Origin: Desulfobulbaceae bacterium
GTDB lineage: Bacteria; Desulfobacterota; Desulfobulbia; Desulfobulbales; Desulfocapsaceae
DNA length: 64,000 nt
Assembly (NCBI GenBank): GCA_009773475.1
Contig: WSXV01000003.1
Span: 1 to 64,000, forward strand
Direction: 5' to 3'
The notes below the pieces were generated by a model. It saw only the letters and a list, made by a program, of their open reading frames with translations. It searched no databases and was not told the origin of the DNA. Positions 1 to 11,205 of this stretch are shown here, piece by piece (the stretch's first letter is position 1; each line of letters starts with the position of its first letter). Both the position numbers and the translations under genes were made by a program.

Positions 1-166
1 TTAGCTCAGCTGATCGGGGGGTTTTCTTTTTTTTACCACCCCTTCCGTCGTACCCTACCGCCATACCCTTCCGTCCGACTTTTTACACAGTTCCTCGCTT
101 ACGCAAGTCTTTCCGCTCAAATATCTGTCAATTCCCCCAATATTTTAACTCAAACTGTCAGAGTTC

Positions 167-195
167 TTGACAGGCCGATAATTTCCAGCTAATTA
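167..195 (+). promoter_or_regulatory. Possible -35 element upstream of the glmU-like gene
   Basis: A perfect TTGACA lies at 167-172. AT-rich sequence (TAATTA, 190-195) follows at 17 nt but is a poor -10 match. The rest of 1-236 shows no gene. Confidence 0.25.
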
Positions 196-257
196 GATTA
201 ATTTAGTTATATGATCAATCTTCTTGATAATGAATTATGATATACTTGGGGAAAAAA

Positions 258-1298
258 ATGTCTGATTTGCCGAAATTGTCCCTTGTAATTCTCGCAGCGG
301 GCAAGGGTACCCGCATGAAATCTGATAAGGCCAAGGTATTGCATCAGACTTTTTACTCCCCTATGCTGAACCATGTGCTGACTGCAGTCAATCCCTTGCA
401 GGCAGATTTGACAATTGCCATTATAGGGCATCAGCGTGATGAAGTAGAGCGATGTTTGGCTGGATTCGATGTTATTTCCTGTATTCAGCAAGAACAACTG
501 GGAACTGGCCATGCAGTTCTTTGCGCTGAGCCGATATTAAAGGACAAGGTTGGCACTGTTATGATCCTGTGTGGGGACACGCCCCTCATTCAGTCGGAAA
601 CTCTGCTGCATATGTATCAGAAACATCTGTCCCACGATGGCTCTGTGACGATTATGACCGCTATTCTCGATGATCCAGTTAATTATGGAAGAATTATCAG
701 CGATGAAGCGGGGAAAGTTTTGTCCATTGTGGAAGAAAAAGATGCGACTCCTGAGCAGAAGAAAATCTGTGAGATTAATGCGGGGATCTATTGCGTAGAT
801 GCTGATTTTCTTTTTACAACCCTGAAGAAGGTTGACAAGGATAATAGTCAAGGCGAGATTTATCTAACCGATATCGTCTCAATATCAGTGGGGATGAACT
901 ATTCTGTGGCAAAATATGTGACTTCTCACCCCCAGGATGTTCTAGGGGTAAATTCACGAGTTGAATTGGCTGAGGCCCATAAAGAATTGCAGATGCGGCG
1001 TAATCGTCAATTGATGCTGGCAGGTATCACCATGCTGGATCCTGCTACAACGTCTGTAGCACCAGAAGTGAAAATTGGGCAGGATGTTCTTCTTTATCCC
1101 GGGGTACATATAACCGGGCATTCTGATGTTGATAAAAATTGTATTTTGGAAAATGGAGTCATCGTAAAAGACTGCTTGCTTGGTAAAGACGTTTATGTAG
1201 GTGCTTATAGCTATCTTGATGGATGCACTATTAAAGCTGGAAGCACAATTGCACCACATACTTTATTGTTTAATATTAATAAAGACGATAACTTATAA
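258..1298 (+). CDS. GlmU-like UDP-GlcNAc pyrophosphorylase lacking the acetyltransferase end
   Basis: The N-terminal half is the uridylyltransferase (nucleotidyltransferase A) fold that makes UDP-GlcNAc from GlcNAc-1-P and UTP for peptidoglycan and LPS. LAAGKGTRM lies at about residues 12-20, with a GDTPLI metal-binding segment and EINAGIYC later. After about residue 250 a left-handed beta-helix begins (hexapeptide-like VKIGQDVLLYPGVHI and VGAYSYLDGCTI). The protein stops at 346 aa, whereas full GlmU is about 450 aa. The Lys/His/Tyr/Asn acetyl-transfer residues are therefore absent, and no continuation is seen in another frame downstream. The ATG at 258 is preferred because GGGGA sits about 6 nt upstream; an in-frame ATG at 237 has no ribosome-binding site. 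The uridylyltransferase function is known for the family. The loss of acetyltransferase activity is inferred. Confidence 0.85.
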   Translation: MSDLPKLSLVILAAGKGTRMKSDKAKVLHQTFYSPMLNHVLTAVNPLQADLTIAIIGHQRDEVERCLAGFDVISCIQQEQLGTGHAVLCAEPILKDKVGTVMILCGDTPLIQSETLLHMYQKHLSHDGSVTIMTAILDDPVNYGRIISDEAGKVLSIVEEKDATPEQKKICEINAGIYCVDADFLFTTLKKVDKDNSQGEIYLTDIVSISVGMNYSVAKYVTSHPQDVLGVNSRVELAEAHKELQMRRNRQLMLAGITMLDPATTSVAPEVKIGQDVLLYPGVHITGHSDVDKNCILENGVIVKDCLLGKDVYVGAYSYLDGCTIKAGSTIAPHTLLFNINKDDNL

Positions 1299-1398
1299 AC
1301 GTTAAAGAGAGTACCGCAGTTATAAAAAGCAATTGGAAAACAATAGAAGGATGAAATTGCCAGTTGTTCGAGTCTTTGCGTTTTCTTTTATATGGAAC

Positions 1399-1626
1399 TT
1401 ATTTTGCTGGGCAGGAAGATCGTGTCTCAGGTACGCCCAGAGCCTTGAGAATCATGGAGAGGGGGCAAAGTTTGGTGATACCGAACTGGAAGAGGTTGGC
1501 TCCTACAAAGGCTGTAAAAAAAAGCCAGTATGGGTGGTGAAAAAGAGGGCTTGTCTCAACTCCTAGTGCTAAAGAGATCAGGATGAAAAAACCGGCGATT
1601 GAGTGAACCCAGTCAGTGATAATCAT
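1399..1626 (-). CDS. DUF2892 (YgaP-type) small inner-membrane protein
   Basis: This is a 75-aa protein with two hydrophobic helices, roughly residues 8-25 and 30-48. It ends in the signature [17 protein letters not shown], typical of the DUF2892 family of small two-helix membrane proteins often tied to rhodanese/sulfur functions. GAGGAAGC lies a few nt before the ATG on the minus strand. It stands alone, convergent to the glmU-like gene. The biochemical role of DUF2892 domains is not established. An overlapping plus-strand frame at 1333-1566 has no recognisable features. Confidence 0.75.
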   Translation of the reverse strand: MIITDWVHSIAGFFILISLALGVETSPLFHHPYWLFFTAFVGANLFQFGITKLCPLSMILKALGVPETRSSCPAK

Positions 1627-2037
1627 GCTGCTTCCTCTGTAGTAATAAAGTTGTCAGTGAAGGTATTCTGTCCTGCATTGGCTCGCTGTTGTTTATGTCG
1701 TTTTGCGTTCACATAACGTATTACTAATATTTGAAATTGTCTATATGGTAGTTAGGGCAAAGATCTGATTCTGCAAACTTATTGCATTTTCTTTTTTTTG
1801 GGGACAGCGTATAGCGTATATAAGTTTTTTGTGTAGAAGAGCCATTTGATCATAGATGAAATGGTCTTATTGCTGAATCGCGCATCATCGCAGAGGATGA
1901 GTTTTGGATTCGTTGATGCGGCTGGAGTTCTTCAAACGTCCACATTTTGACTATGAAAATTTGTAGTATCCTGAAAAAGTATCGTTCTTTTTTAGGTTTT
2001 TGATACATCTTTAATTACGAATAGAAAGGAGAATATA
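1627..2037. other. Intergenic region, divergent
   Basis: These 411 nt lie between the minus-strand DUF2892 gene and acs. The stretch is AT-rich and must carry the promoters of both genes, but no convincing -35/-10 pair, riboswitch or RNA gene was recognised. The only clear signal is AAAGGAG just before the acs ATG. Confidence 0.5.
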
Positions 2038-4029
<1,992 letters not shown>

Positions 4030-4055
4030 GCCACCCTCAGAGATGTTTTGACAAG

Positions 4056-4097
4056 ACAAGGCGGAGTTAGTGGATTGAAAGCTCCGCCTTGTTGTTT
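4056..4097 (+). terminator. Stem-loop after acs
   Basis: An 11-bp perfect stem (ACAAGGCGGAG at 4056-4066 with its complement at 4082-4092) encloses a 15-nt loop. The tail is TTGTTT, a weak U-tract. It is a likely intrinsic terminator. Confidence 0.6.
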
Positions 4098-4266
4098 CTG
4101 TGGCGTAACAGGTTGCTGGTAAATGTTGTAAGTTACAAACGACATGGTGAAATGCTAGACTGTGTTGCTTAGTTGGAAACAAGGCCTGTCTCCAACGGAA
4201 CAATTTTATTGCGACCGGAGGATTGCGTCAAGCCGATCTGGTTGGCAAGGCCAGGGAGTTTAAGGA

Positions 4267-6198
4267 ATGGCGATTAAAGGGAATGATGTTCATGCGGTTG
4301 CCCCTGAGGTGGCGATCTCTTTTTTAAAAGGAATCATGCCTTTTGATACCCTTGATGAAAAATCGCTGAGAAATTTGGCGCATCATTGCCGCATTGATTT
4401 TTTTCCCAAAGGGACCAGAATTTTGACCGCTGGTTCCACTGAGCTGACCCATCTTTATCTGATTCAGCGCGGCGGAGTGAAGGCCTTTATTGAAAATGAC
4501 AATGGTGTCATTACTCTCAAGGATTTCCGCGGAGAAGGGGCATATATCGGCGCCCTGGGCATTATCCGTGGCACCCCTGCTAATCTCAATATTGAAACGG
4601 TGGAGGATACCTTTTGCTTTCTTCTGCCCCGCGAAATCTTCCTTGCTCTCATTGAGAAACAGGCCTCCTTTGCCCATTTTTATCTCAAAAGTTTCTCGGA
4701 AAAGATTGTTACCACTGCCTATAAGGAGTTGCGTCATCATAAGATGGCACCACGCAGCAGCGATGATCTCTATCTTTTTTCTATCAGGGCGGGCGATCTT
4801 GTAAAAAACCTGCGTAAGGTTGCGGCCAGTCTGACCATACAACAGGCCGCCGCTTTTATGTCTGAGCAACAAGTAGGGTGCCTGCTGGTTCATGACGCTG
4901 CTGATGCGGAAAAGATTGTCGGCATAATCACCGATCGTGATCTGCGGAACAAGGTGGTTGCTGCTGGACTGGATTTCAATGAGCCGGTTGTGGCAATTAT
5001 GAATAGCCCGGTACTCACCGTGCTGTCCCAGTCACTCTGTTTTGATGTGTTGCTGAAGATGATGGCGACCGGTATTCATCATTTAGCGGTTGAGCATGGC
5101 GGACGAATCATCGGAGTCATTACTTCCCATGACATCATGCTGCTGCAAGGACACTCTCCTTACTATCTGTTGAAGGAGATCCGCGTCGAACATCAGATCG
5201 TAGGGTTGTATCCCCTAGCCCAGAAGATCCCGGAAGTGATTCGCGGACTTATCGGTGAAGGGGCCAAGGCCGGCAACATCACCCAGATGATTGCCATTTT
5301 AAATGATCATATTTTAGGCAGGATGCTGACGCTGCTTGAAAAAGAGTTGGGGCCACCGCCAGTTGCCTACTGCTGGCTGTTGATGGGAAGTGAAGGTCGT
5401 CGGGAGCAGACTTTTAAAACCGATCAGGATAATGCCATCGTTTATGCCGATCCTGAGGACGAGACTCAGAGGCAGGCTGCGGAGTTCTATTTTAAGTCAT
5501 TTGCTGCCAAGGCGATCGATCATCTGGTTAATTGCGGCTACCCCCTCTGTCCGGGCGAGATTATGGCGGTTAATCCGCGCTGGTGTCAGCCGTTATCGGT
5601 TTGGAAGCAATATTTTGACCGTTGGGTTGCCGCACCGGAACCCCAGGAGTTGCTGAATGCGACTATTTTCTTTGATTTTCGCTGCGGTTTTGGGCAGGAG
5701 GGGTTAGCAGACAATCTGCGTGAGCATCTGAACCGAAGTATGAAAGGGCAGGATTTATTTCTGTTTCATTTGGCCCGGCAGTGTACGGAGACTCGTGTGC
5801 CGCTCTCGTTTTTTAAGAATTTTATTGTGGAAAGGGATGGGCAGCATAAAAACCGTCTGGATATCAAGCGGCAGGGTCTAACCCCATTTGTGGATTTTGC
5901 CAGGGTGCTGGCCTTGAAATCCAGACTGAAAGAGACGAATACCCTGGCCCGTTTAAAGGTTCTCATGGCAGCAGGGGATATCCAGAGCGACTTGTGGTCG
6001 GCAGCGAGTGAGGCCTATGAGTTGCAGATGCAGCAGCGTCTGGTGCATCAACTGAGGCAGATTGAAGCTGGGATTCTTCCCGATAACTATATTGATCCGG
6101 CAGATCTTTCCGACCTGGAACGCAGAATGCTCAAGGATGCCTTTGCTGTTATTGAGCGATTGTACAGCGTGCTGAACAGGCTGTATCCAGGGGCGTGA
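4267..6198 (+). CDS. cNMP-binding / CBS pair / DUF294 nucleotidyltransferase-like signalling protein
   Basis: This 643-aa cytoplasmic protein has three parts. A cyclic-nucleotide-binding-like beta-barrel covers about 20-140. Two CBS motifs cover about 180-300 (IVGIITDRDLR and RIIGVITSHDIM). A DUF294 nucleotidyltransferase-fold domain starts near residue 375 with LLMGSEGRREQ and TDQDN, and the DUF294 C-terminal helical domain follows. CBS pairs usually sense adenine nucleotides. The G-S-x-G-R-R-E-Q plus D-x-D-N pattern is typical of the GlnD/KNT-like nucleotidyltransferase superfamily. The stop codon overlaps the start of the next gene, so the two are translationally coupled. In many proteobacteria this pair sits beside acs and actP, which suggests control of acetate uptake or activation. 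Substrate and target are unknown. Confidence 0.88.
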   Translation: MAIKGNDVHAVAPEVAISFLKGIMPFDTLDEKSLRNLAHHCRIDFFPKGTRILTAGSTELTHLYLIQRGGVKAFIENDNGVITLKDFRGEGAYIGALGIIRGTPANLNIETVEDTFCFLLPREIFLALIEKQASFAHFYLKSFSEKIVTTAYKELRHHKMAPRSSDDLYLFSIRAGDLVKNLRKVAASLTIQQAAAFMSEQQVGCLLVHDAADAEKIVGIITDRDLRNKVVAAGLDFNEPVVAIMNSPVLTVLSQSLCFDVLLKMMATGIHHLAVEHGGRIIGVITSHDIMLLQGHSPYYLLKEIRVEHQIVGLYPLAQKIPEVIRGLIGEGAKAGNITQMIAILNDHILGRMLTLLEKELGPPPVAYCWLLMGSEGRREQTFKTDQDNAIVYADPEDETQRQAAEFYFKSFAAKAIDHLVNCGYPLCPGEIMAVNPRWCQPLSVWKQYFDRWVAAPEPQELLNATIFFDFRCGFGQEGLADNLREHLNRSMKGQDLFLFHLARQCTETRVPLSFFKNFIVERDGQHKNRLDIKRQGLTPFVDFARVLALKSRLKETNTLARLKVLMAAGDIQSDLWSAASEAYELQMQQRLVHQLRQIEAGILPDNYIDPADLSDLERRMLKDAFAVIERLYSVLNRLYPGA

Positions 6199-6911
6199 TG
6201 TTCAACCTGCTGAAGCCTGGAACATGGTTTGCTCCGCCCGATCCCCTTATTCTCCGGAACAGGGAGTTTTTTAGTGATTTTGATCAGTCCAAGCCTTTGT
6301 CCGAGTATACTTTTGTGGTTTGTGATACTGAGTTGACCGGTTTTGACCGGAACCACGATGAGATTATCTCCATTGGCGCGGTGTTGATCCGGGATTTACA
6401 AATTGATCTTGGTTCTATCTTTAATCAGTATATCAAACCTCGAAATCTGAAGCATACTGCGGCAACCTTGATTCACCGCATCACCCCGGAGCAACTGGCG
6501 GATGCGCCTTCTCTGGAGGAAGTGTTGCCGGCTTTTGTCGAGTTCGTCGGCAACGGGCTCATGGTGGGCCATTTTGTGGAACTGGATTTGGGCTTTTTGA
6601 ACAAGGCTACCCGGAAGTTGCTTGGCGGAACCCTCGCTAACCCGGCGATTGATACGATTCGTATGGCCCGGAGATATCGACAGATGCTGTTGGGGCCTTT
6701 TTGCGAAGAGGATGAACATTCCGTGAGTTATGTTCTGGAAGACTTGGCCAAGGAGTATCAACTACCCTCTTTTAAGCCCCACGATGCTCTTGAGGATGCA
6801 ATCCAGACGGCCTATCTTTTTTTGTATTTTCTCAAGAAATTCAAAAAAGGAGGGCTGTTGACCTTGAAGGATATTTATCAGGCCGGCAGGGTTGGAAGTT
6901 TACGTTATTAG
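6198..6911 (+). CDS. DEDDh 3'-5' exonuclease, DnaQ/PolC-epsilon-like
   Basis: This 237-aa protein has the RNase T / DNA pol III epsilon exonuclease fold. Exo I is VVCDTELTGFD (D-x-E), exo II is VGHFVELDLGFLN, and exo III is HDALEDAIQTAYLF (H-x4-D). The ATG at 6198 overlaps the TGA of the upstream gene (TGATG), and AGGGG lies just upstream; a GTG at 6195 is an alternative. The pairing with a cNMP/CBS/DUF294 protein is a recurring two-gene unit in acetate-metabolism loci. It is probably not the replicative proofreading subunit. Its nucleic-acid substrate is unknown. Confidence 0.88.
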   Translation: MFNLLKPGTWFAPPDPLILRNREFFSDFDQSKPLSEYTFVVCDTELTGFDRNHDEIISIGAVLIRDLQIDLGSIFNQYIKPRNLKHTAATLIHRITPEQLADAPSLEEVLPAFVEFVGNGLMVGHFVELDLGFLNKATRKLLGGTLANPAIDTIRMARRYRQMLLGPFCEEDEHSVSYVLEDLAKEYQLPSFKPHDALEDAIQTAYLFLYFLKKFKKGGLLTLKDIYQAGRVGSLRY

Positions 6912-6951
6912 GTGGCTGGTGTTTTTTACGCAGGGGCTCTTGATAACTTTC

Positions 6952-6979
6952 TTGACGCCATGAAAAATAAGACTATGTT
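6952..6979 (+). promoter_or_regulatory. Candidate sigma-70 promoter for ilvC
   Basis: TTGACG (6952-6957) is separated by 16 nt from TATGTT (6974-6979). It lies about 80 nt before the ilvC start. Confidence 0.45.
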
Positions 6980-7059
6980 GTCGTCTATTTTTTAACACGT
7001 ATCTGTTTTTTCTGCTCTGCAGGAAAAATTAATTATTTAACAAATTGAAGGAGAAAATA

Positions 7060-8532
7060 ATGGGACAAAACTATTTTAACAGCCTGCCTTTGCGTCTGCA
7101 ACTTCAGGAATTGGGCCAGTGTCGTTTGATGGATTCATCTGAATTCAATGGAGTAGAGGCGCTGCGAGGGAAAAAGATCGTGATTGTTGGTTGTGGCGCC
7201 CAGGGGCTGCATCAGGGATTGAATCTCCGCGACAGCGGCCTTGATGTCTCGTATGCCCTGCGAGAGGCGGCCATCAGTGAGAAGCGGCAGTCCTTCAAGA
7301 ATGCCAGCACCAACGGATTTACCGTGGGAACTTTTGAAAAACTCATCCCCAAGGCGGATCTGGTTATCAACCTGACGCCGGACAAGCAGCATACCAAGGT
7401 GATCACTGCCATTATGCCGCTGATGAAAAAGAATGCCTGTCTCTCCTACTCCCATGGCTTTAATATCGTGGAGGAGGGGATGCAGATTCGGCCCGATCTC
7501 ACGGTAATCATGGTGGCCCCCAAGTCTCCTGGTACCGAGGTGCGGGAGGAGTATAAGCGTGGATTCGGGGTTCCTACACTTATTGCTGTGCATCGTGAAA
7601 ATGATCCACAGGAGAAGGGCTGGGACCTGGCCAAGGCTTATGCCTGCGGCACCGGAGCCGATCGTGCCGGTGTTCTTCAGTCATCATTTGTGGCCGAGGT
7701 TAAATCGGATCTTATGGGGGAACAGACGATCCTCTGCGGGATGCTTCAGGCTGGTTCTCTGCTCTGTTTTGATAAGATGATTGAAAAAGGGATTGAAGCC
7801 GGATATGCCTCCAGGCTTATCCAGAACGGTTGGGAGACTATCACTGAGGCCTTAAAGCATGGCGGAATCACCAATATGCTGGATCGGCTTACCAATCCAG
7901 CCAAGGTGGTCGCTTTTATGTTGTCCGAGGAGTTGAAGGATATCCTGCAACCTCTTTTTGAAAAACATATGGATGATATTATGTCGGGTTCTTTCTCCAA
8001 GACAATGATGAAAGATTGGGCCAAGGAAGACGTTAAGCTCCTCAAATGGCGATCTGAAACAGCCAAGACTGCCTTTGAGAAGGCCGTTTCCACCACTGTT
8101 GTCATCCCTGAACAGGAATACTTTGATCATGGTATTCTGATGATCGCCATGGTCAAGGCTGGAGTAGAACTGGCCTATGACACCATGGTTTCCGCCGGTA
8201 TTAAAGAAGAGTCCGCTTATTATGAGTCTCTGCACGAAGTGCCGCTTATTGCCAATACCATTGCCCGCAAGAAGCTCTATGAGATGAATGTGGTCATCTC
8301 TGATACCGCAGAGTATGGCTGTTATTTGTTTGCGCATGCGGCTGTGCCCATGCTTGCTGGTTTCATGAAGAAGATCAATACCGATGTGATCGGTAAGGGG
8401 CTTTCACATAAAGATAATGGCGTTGATAATGTTAAGCTCATCGCGGTTAACGAGGCGATTCGTTACACCGGGGTTGAAATGATTGGGGAAGAGTTACGCT
8501 CGCATATGGGGGCGATGAAAGCGATTTTGTAA
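7060..8532 (+). CDS. ilvC: Ketol-acid reductoisomerase, class II (enterobacterial type)
   Basis: This 490-aa enzyme performs the NADPH-dependent isomeroreduction of acetolactate or acetohydroxybutyrate in valine, leucine and isoleucine synthesis. It is the long class II form: the start [18 protein letters not shown], the dinucleotide site [19 protein letters not shown], the long stretch [23 protein letters not shown] (here [15 protein letters not shown]) and [19 protein letters not shown] are nearly identical to E. coli IlvC. AAGGAG lies 6 nt before the ATG at 7060; an in-frame TTG at 7045 is rejected. No ilvB, ilvN or leuA is adjacent, and the gene splits an acetate-metabolism cluster. This fits insertion or transfer of a stand-alone gene. 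Confidence 0.96.
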   Translation: MGQNYFNSLPLRLQLQELGQCRLMDSSEFNGVEALRGKKIVIVGCGAQGLHQGLNLRDSGLDVSYALREAAISEKRQSFKNASTNGFTVGTFEKLIPKADLVINLTPDKQHTKVITAIMPLMKKNACLSYSHGFNIVEEGMQIRPDLTVIMVAPKSPGTEVREEYKRGFGVPTLIAVHRENDPQEKGWDLAKAYACGTGADRAGVLQSSFVAEVKSDLMGEQTILCGMLQAGSLLCFDKMIEKGIEAGYASRLIQNGWETITEALKHGGITNMLDRLTNPAKVVAFMLSEELKDILQPLFEKHMDDIMSGSFSKTMMKDWAKEDVKLLKWRSETAKTAFEKAVSTTVVIPEQEYFDHGILMIAMVKAGVELAYDTMVSAGIKEESAYYESLHEVPLIANTIARKKLYEMNVVISDTAEYGCYLFAHAAVPMLAGFMKKINTDVIGKGLSHKDNGVDNVKLIAVNEAIRYTGVEMIGEELRSHMGAMKAIL

Positions 8533-8827
8533 GTGTGGAGAGGAAGTGATCATTTGCCGCATGAGGTATTGTGACGATTTTGGGTTTGCCCCGATCTCTC
8601 TCTTTGCTCAATGTGGGGCCTACCAAAAATCTGAGCATACCCCGGTATGGTTTGGCTGGATGGTCCGATACAGTCAGTCAGCTTTTGTTTTTTTGGTTTT
8701 GCAAGGCAGGCCTTTGATCCCCGGGGAGGGGACATAGGGAAGAGGGTGTTTAGTCCAGGGTGATTCCCCGCTTATGGTAGGGCGAGGAGTTCATTTTTGA
8801 TATTTCATCTTAATAGTGGAGGATTTA

Positions 8828-9139
8828 ATGCAAAAAAACGTTCGTGATCTGCTTGAATCAAAGGAGTTTAAGGGACTTGTGACTAAACGGGCTTCCGTGT
8901 CCATTGTGTTGCTGGTGTTTCTGTTTGTCAGCTATTATGGATTTATTCTGCTGATTGGTTTTGATAAATCATTTCTTGCTCAAAAAATAAGTGAAACCGG
9001 GGTAACGACCATAGGAATTCCCCTTGCGGTGGCAGTTATTCTTGCGGCCTGGTTCCTCACCGTGATTTATGTCGTGTGGGCAAATATGGTTTACGATCCT
9101 GAAGTCCGTCGTTTGCGGGCCTTGTTACTTGGAAAATAA
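8828..9139 (+). CDS. DUF485 (YjcH-like) inner-membrane protein
   Basis: This 103-aa protein has two transmembrane helices, about residues 22-42 and 60-82 (LLVFLFVSYYGFILLIGF and IGIPLAVAVILAAWFLTVIY). It resembles E. coli YjcH, encoded between acs and actP there. GGAGGA sits 4-5 nt before the ATG at 8828, so this start is preferred over the upstream in-frame GTG at 8816. It is 50 nt upstream of actP and almost certainly co-transcribed with it. DUF485 proteins are regular partners of solute:sodium symporters, but a molecular role is not established. The preceding 295 nt contain no recognisable gene. Confidence 0.88.
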   Translation: MQKNVRDLLESKEFKGLVTKRASVSIVLLVFLFVSYYGFILLIGFDKSFLAQKISETGVTTIGIPLAVAVILAAWFLTVIYVVWANMVYDPEVRRLRALLLGK

Positions 9140-9189
9140 TCCATCATTTCGATTTGACTCAAAGTCGATACGTATAAAGGAGAAAATAT

Positions 9190-10767
9190 ATGCCACCAGT
9201 TACAGAACAAGCGGCGGGGGCCATCCAGACATCACTGGGACATCCAACGTTACCCTCCATTGCCTTTTTCCTGGTCATTGTCGCCATTACCCTGGTGATC
9301 ACATACTGGGCAGCGAAACGGACCAAAACTACGAAGGAATTTTACGCAGCCGGTCGCAGCGTCAGTGCCTTTCAAAACGGCCTGGCCCTTGCCGGGGATT
9401 ATATGTCGGCTGCTTCCTTTCTTGGGATTGCCGGAATGGTTGCCCTGAAAGGATATGATGGAATGATTTATGCGGTTGGCTGGCTCGTTGGCTGGCCGGC
9501 CTTGATGTTTCTTGTTGCTGAGCCCTTGAGAAATCTTGGTAAATATACCTTTGCAGACGTGGTTGCCTTTCGCCTGAAACAGACACCGGTACGTATTGCA
9601 GCCGCCATTGGCGGCATTCTGACCGTTCTTTTTTATACCATTGCTCAAATGGTTGGGTCCGGCAGTCTGATCAAATTGATGTTCGGGTTGCCCTATGAGG
9701 TGGCAGAGGTCCTCGTTGGAGTTATTATGCTGGCCTATGTGCTTTTTGGTGGGATGCTGGCAACGACCTGGGTGCAGATTATCAAGGCAGTACTTTTGCT
9801 TTTTGGTGTATCGGTGATGATGGTCATCGTGCTGGCCAAGTTTAATTTCAGTCCCGGTGAGCTCTATTCTGCGGTGGTCACCCAGTATGGGCAGGGCGCG
9901 TTGGAGCCTGGCGGCTTGATTACCAGTCCCGTCGATGCCATTTCCCTTGGGCTTGCCTTGATGTTTGGCCTTCTGGGCTTACCCCATATTCTGCAGCGTT
10001 TCTTTACCGTTCCTGACGCCAAGGCCGCCCGAACCTCGGTTCTTTATGCAACAGGTTTTATCGGATATTTCTACATTATTATTCCCATAGTTGGTTTTGG
10101 TGCAGCGGCCCTCGTTGGACGTCAGGTTATCACCAGCATTGATAAGGGCGGAAATATGGCGGCCCCATTGCTGGCGGAGTTTTTAGGCGGGACGCCCTTC
10201 CTTGGTTTTATTGCAGCGGTTGCTTTTGCCACCATTCTTGCAGTGGTTGCCGGCCTGACCTTGGCCGCAGCCTCTTCTTTCTCCCATGATATTTATGTGC
10301 ATGTCATTAAAGGCGGAACCTGTACCGAGCAGGAAGAAGTGCGGGCCAGCAAGATCGCGACACTCCTCTTTGGCATTGTCGCGGTTTGTCTTGGTATTCT
10401 CTTTAAAGGACAGAATGTTGCGTTTATGGTGGGTCTGGCATTTGCCATTGCCTGTAGTGCGAACTTCCCAGCTTTGATCCTGTCCATTTTCTGGAAGCGG
10501 TTTACAACTGCAGGAGCAGTGTGTTCCATTCTTACCGGGGCTTTTCTGGCAGTTGGTTTGATCATCATAAGTCCCACAGTGTGGGTTGATGTTTTCAAAA
10601 ATCCAAAAGGCTCCGAGTTGTTTGCATTGAAGAATCCTGCCATTGTGTCCATGACGGCTTCTTTTGTTGTGGGATGGATTGTTTCACTGGTAACGAAGGA
10701 TGAGGTCGCCCAACAGAAATTTGAAGATGAAAAGATTCGAACCTACCTTGGAGTCGGGGCTGAATAA
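9190..10767 (+). CDS. actP: Cation/acetate symporter, solute:sodium symporter family
   Basis: This 525-aa multi-pass membrane protein has about 13 hydrophobic segments and takes up acetate or other short carboxylates with a cation. The SSS signature region includes the helix 1 start around residue 17, GRSVSAFQNGLALAGDYMSA near 58, and LPHILQRFFTVPDAKAAR near 270. AAGGAG precedes the ATG. DUF485 lies immediately upstream and acs nearby, as in E. coli acs-yjcH-actP, which supports acetate as substrate. The gene ends in a strong hairpin. Confidence 0.93.
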   Translation: MPPVTEQAAGAIQTSLGHPTLPSIAFFLVIVAITLVITYWAAKRTKTTKEFYAAGRSVSAFQNGLALAGDYMSAASFLGIAGMVALKGYDGMIYAVGWLVGWPALMFLVAEPLRNLGKYTFADVVAFRLKQTPVRIAAAIGGILTVLFYTIAQMVGSGSLIKLMFGLPYEVAEVLVGVIMLAYVLFGGMLATTWVQIIKAVLLLFGVSVMMVIVLAKFNFSPGELYSAVVTQYGQGALEPGGLITSPVDAISLGLALMFGLLGLPHILQRFFTVPDAKAARTSVLYATGFIGYFYIIIPIVGFGAAALVGRQVITSIDKGGNMAAPLLAEFLGGTPFLGFIAAVAFATILAVVAGLTLAAASSFSHDIYVHVIKGGTCTEQEEVRASKIATLLFGIVAVCLGILFKGQNVAFMVGLAFAIACSANFPALILSIFWKRFTTAGAVCSILTGAFLAVGLIIISPTVWVDVFKNPKGSELFALKNPAIVSMTASFVVGWIVSLVTKDEVAQQKFEDEKIRTYLGVGAE

Positions 10768-10796
10768 AAACGTGCGTTAATCATTTCTGGTTGTAC

Positions 10797-10834
10797 GACA
10801 AAAGCGCGTCCGTATCTTCGGGCGCGCTTTTGTC
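10797..10834 (+). terminator. Terminator hairpin after actP
   Basis: A 12-bp perfect stem (GACAAAAGCGCG at 10797-10808 with its complement at 10823-10834) has an inner CCG/CGG extension. It probably works in both directions because the flanks are A- and T-rich. Confidence 0.75.
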
Positions 10835-11205
10835 ATTCTTCAAAGGCCGCCCGTATCTGAAATTGTGCCATGCTCGAGGTGTGAATTGGAGTGGGTTTTC
10901 ACTGGCTGCTCTCATTGGTGTTGCCATCGCTGGCTCAATTTTAAGATCATTCTCAAGTCGGGTAAAGAAAAAATCTCAGTTGATTGTTTTTTGTTCAGTC
11001 GAACTTTATTTTTCTGAGGCTCTCTTTGAATGAGTGAGCATTGGACGAGTCAGAGTGAAAAAAAATGTTGGTCTCCAGATGAGAAAAAAGTGTGGCAGGA
11101 GTAGAGTAAAGTTTATAGTATTTTTCGTTTATTTGGAGCTGTATTTATAAAACGTGGAGCTGAGCTTTTCTCTCGTGGGCGTATTTCTTATTGGGGTGAA
11201 AGGAT
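10835..11205. other. Intergenic region without recognised content
   Basis: These 371 nt separate the actP terminator from the cysteine hydrolase gene. I see no RNA gene, repeat or confident promoter, only AAAGGA before the next ATG. Confidence 0.5.

Noticed and set aside
1..40. TTAGCTCAGCTGATC at the window start resembling a tRNA D-arm
   Set aside because: No anticodon arm, T-arm or acceptor complement follows; the next bases are a poly-G/poly-T run.
1333..1566. A 77-codon plus-strand frame overlapping the DUF2892 gene
   Set aside because: No ribosome-binding site and no family match. The opposite strand has a clear DUF2892 protein with a Shine-Dalgarno.
10791..11033. An 80-codon frame after actP
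   Set aside because: It starts inside the terminator hairpin and has no ribosome-binding site or motif.
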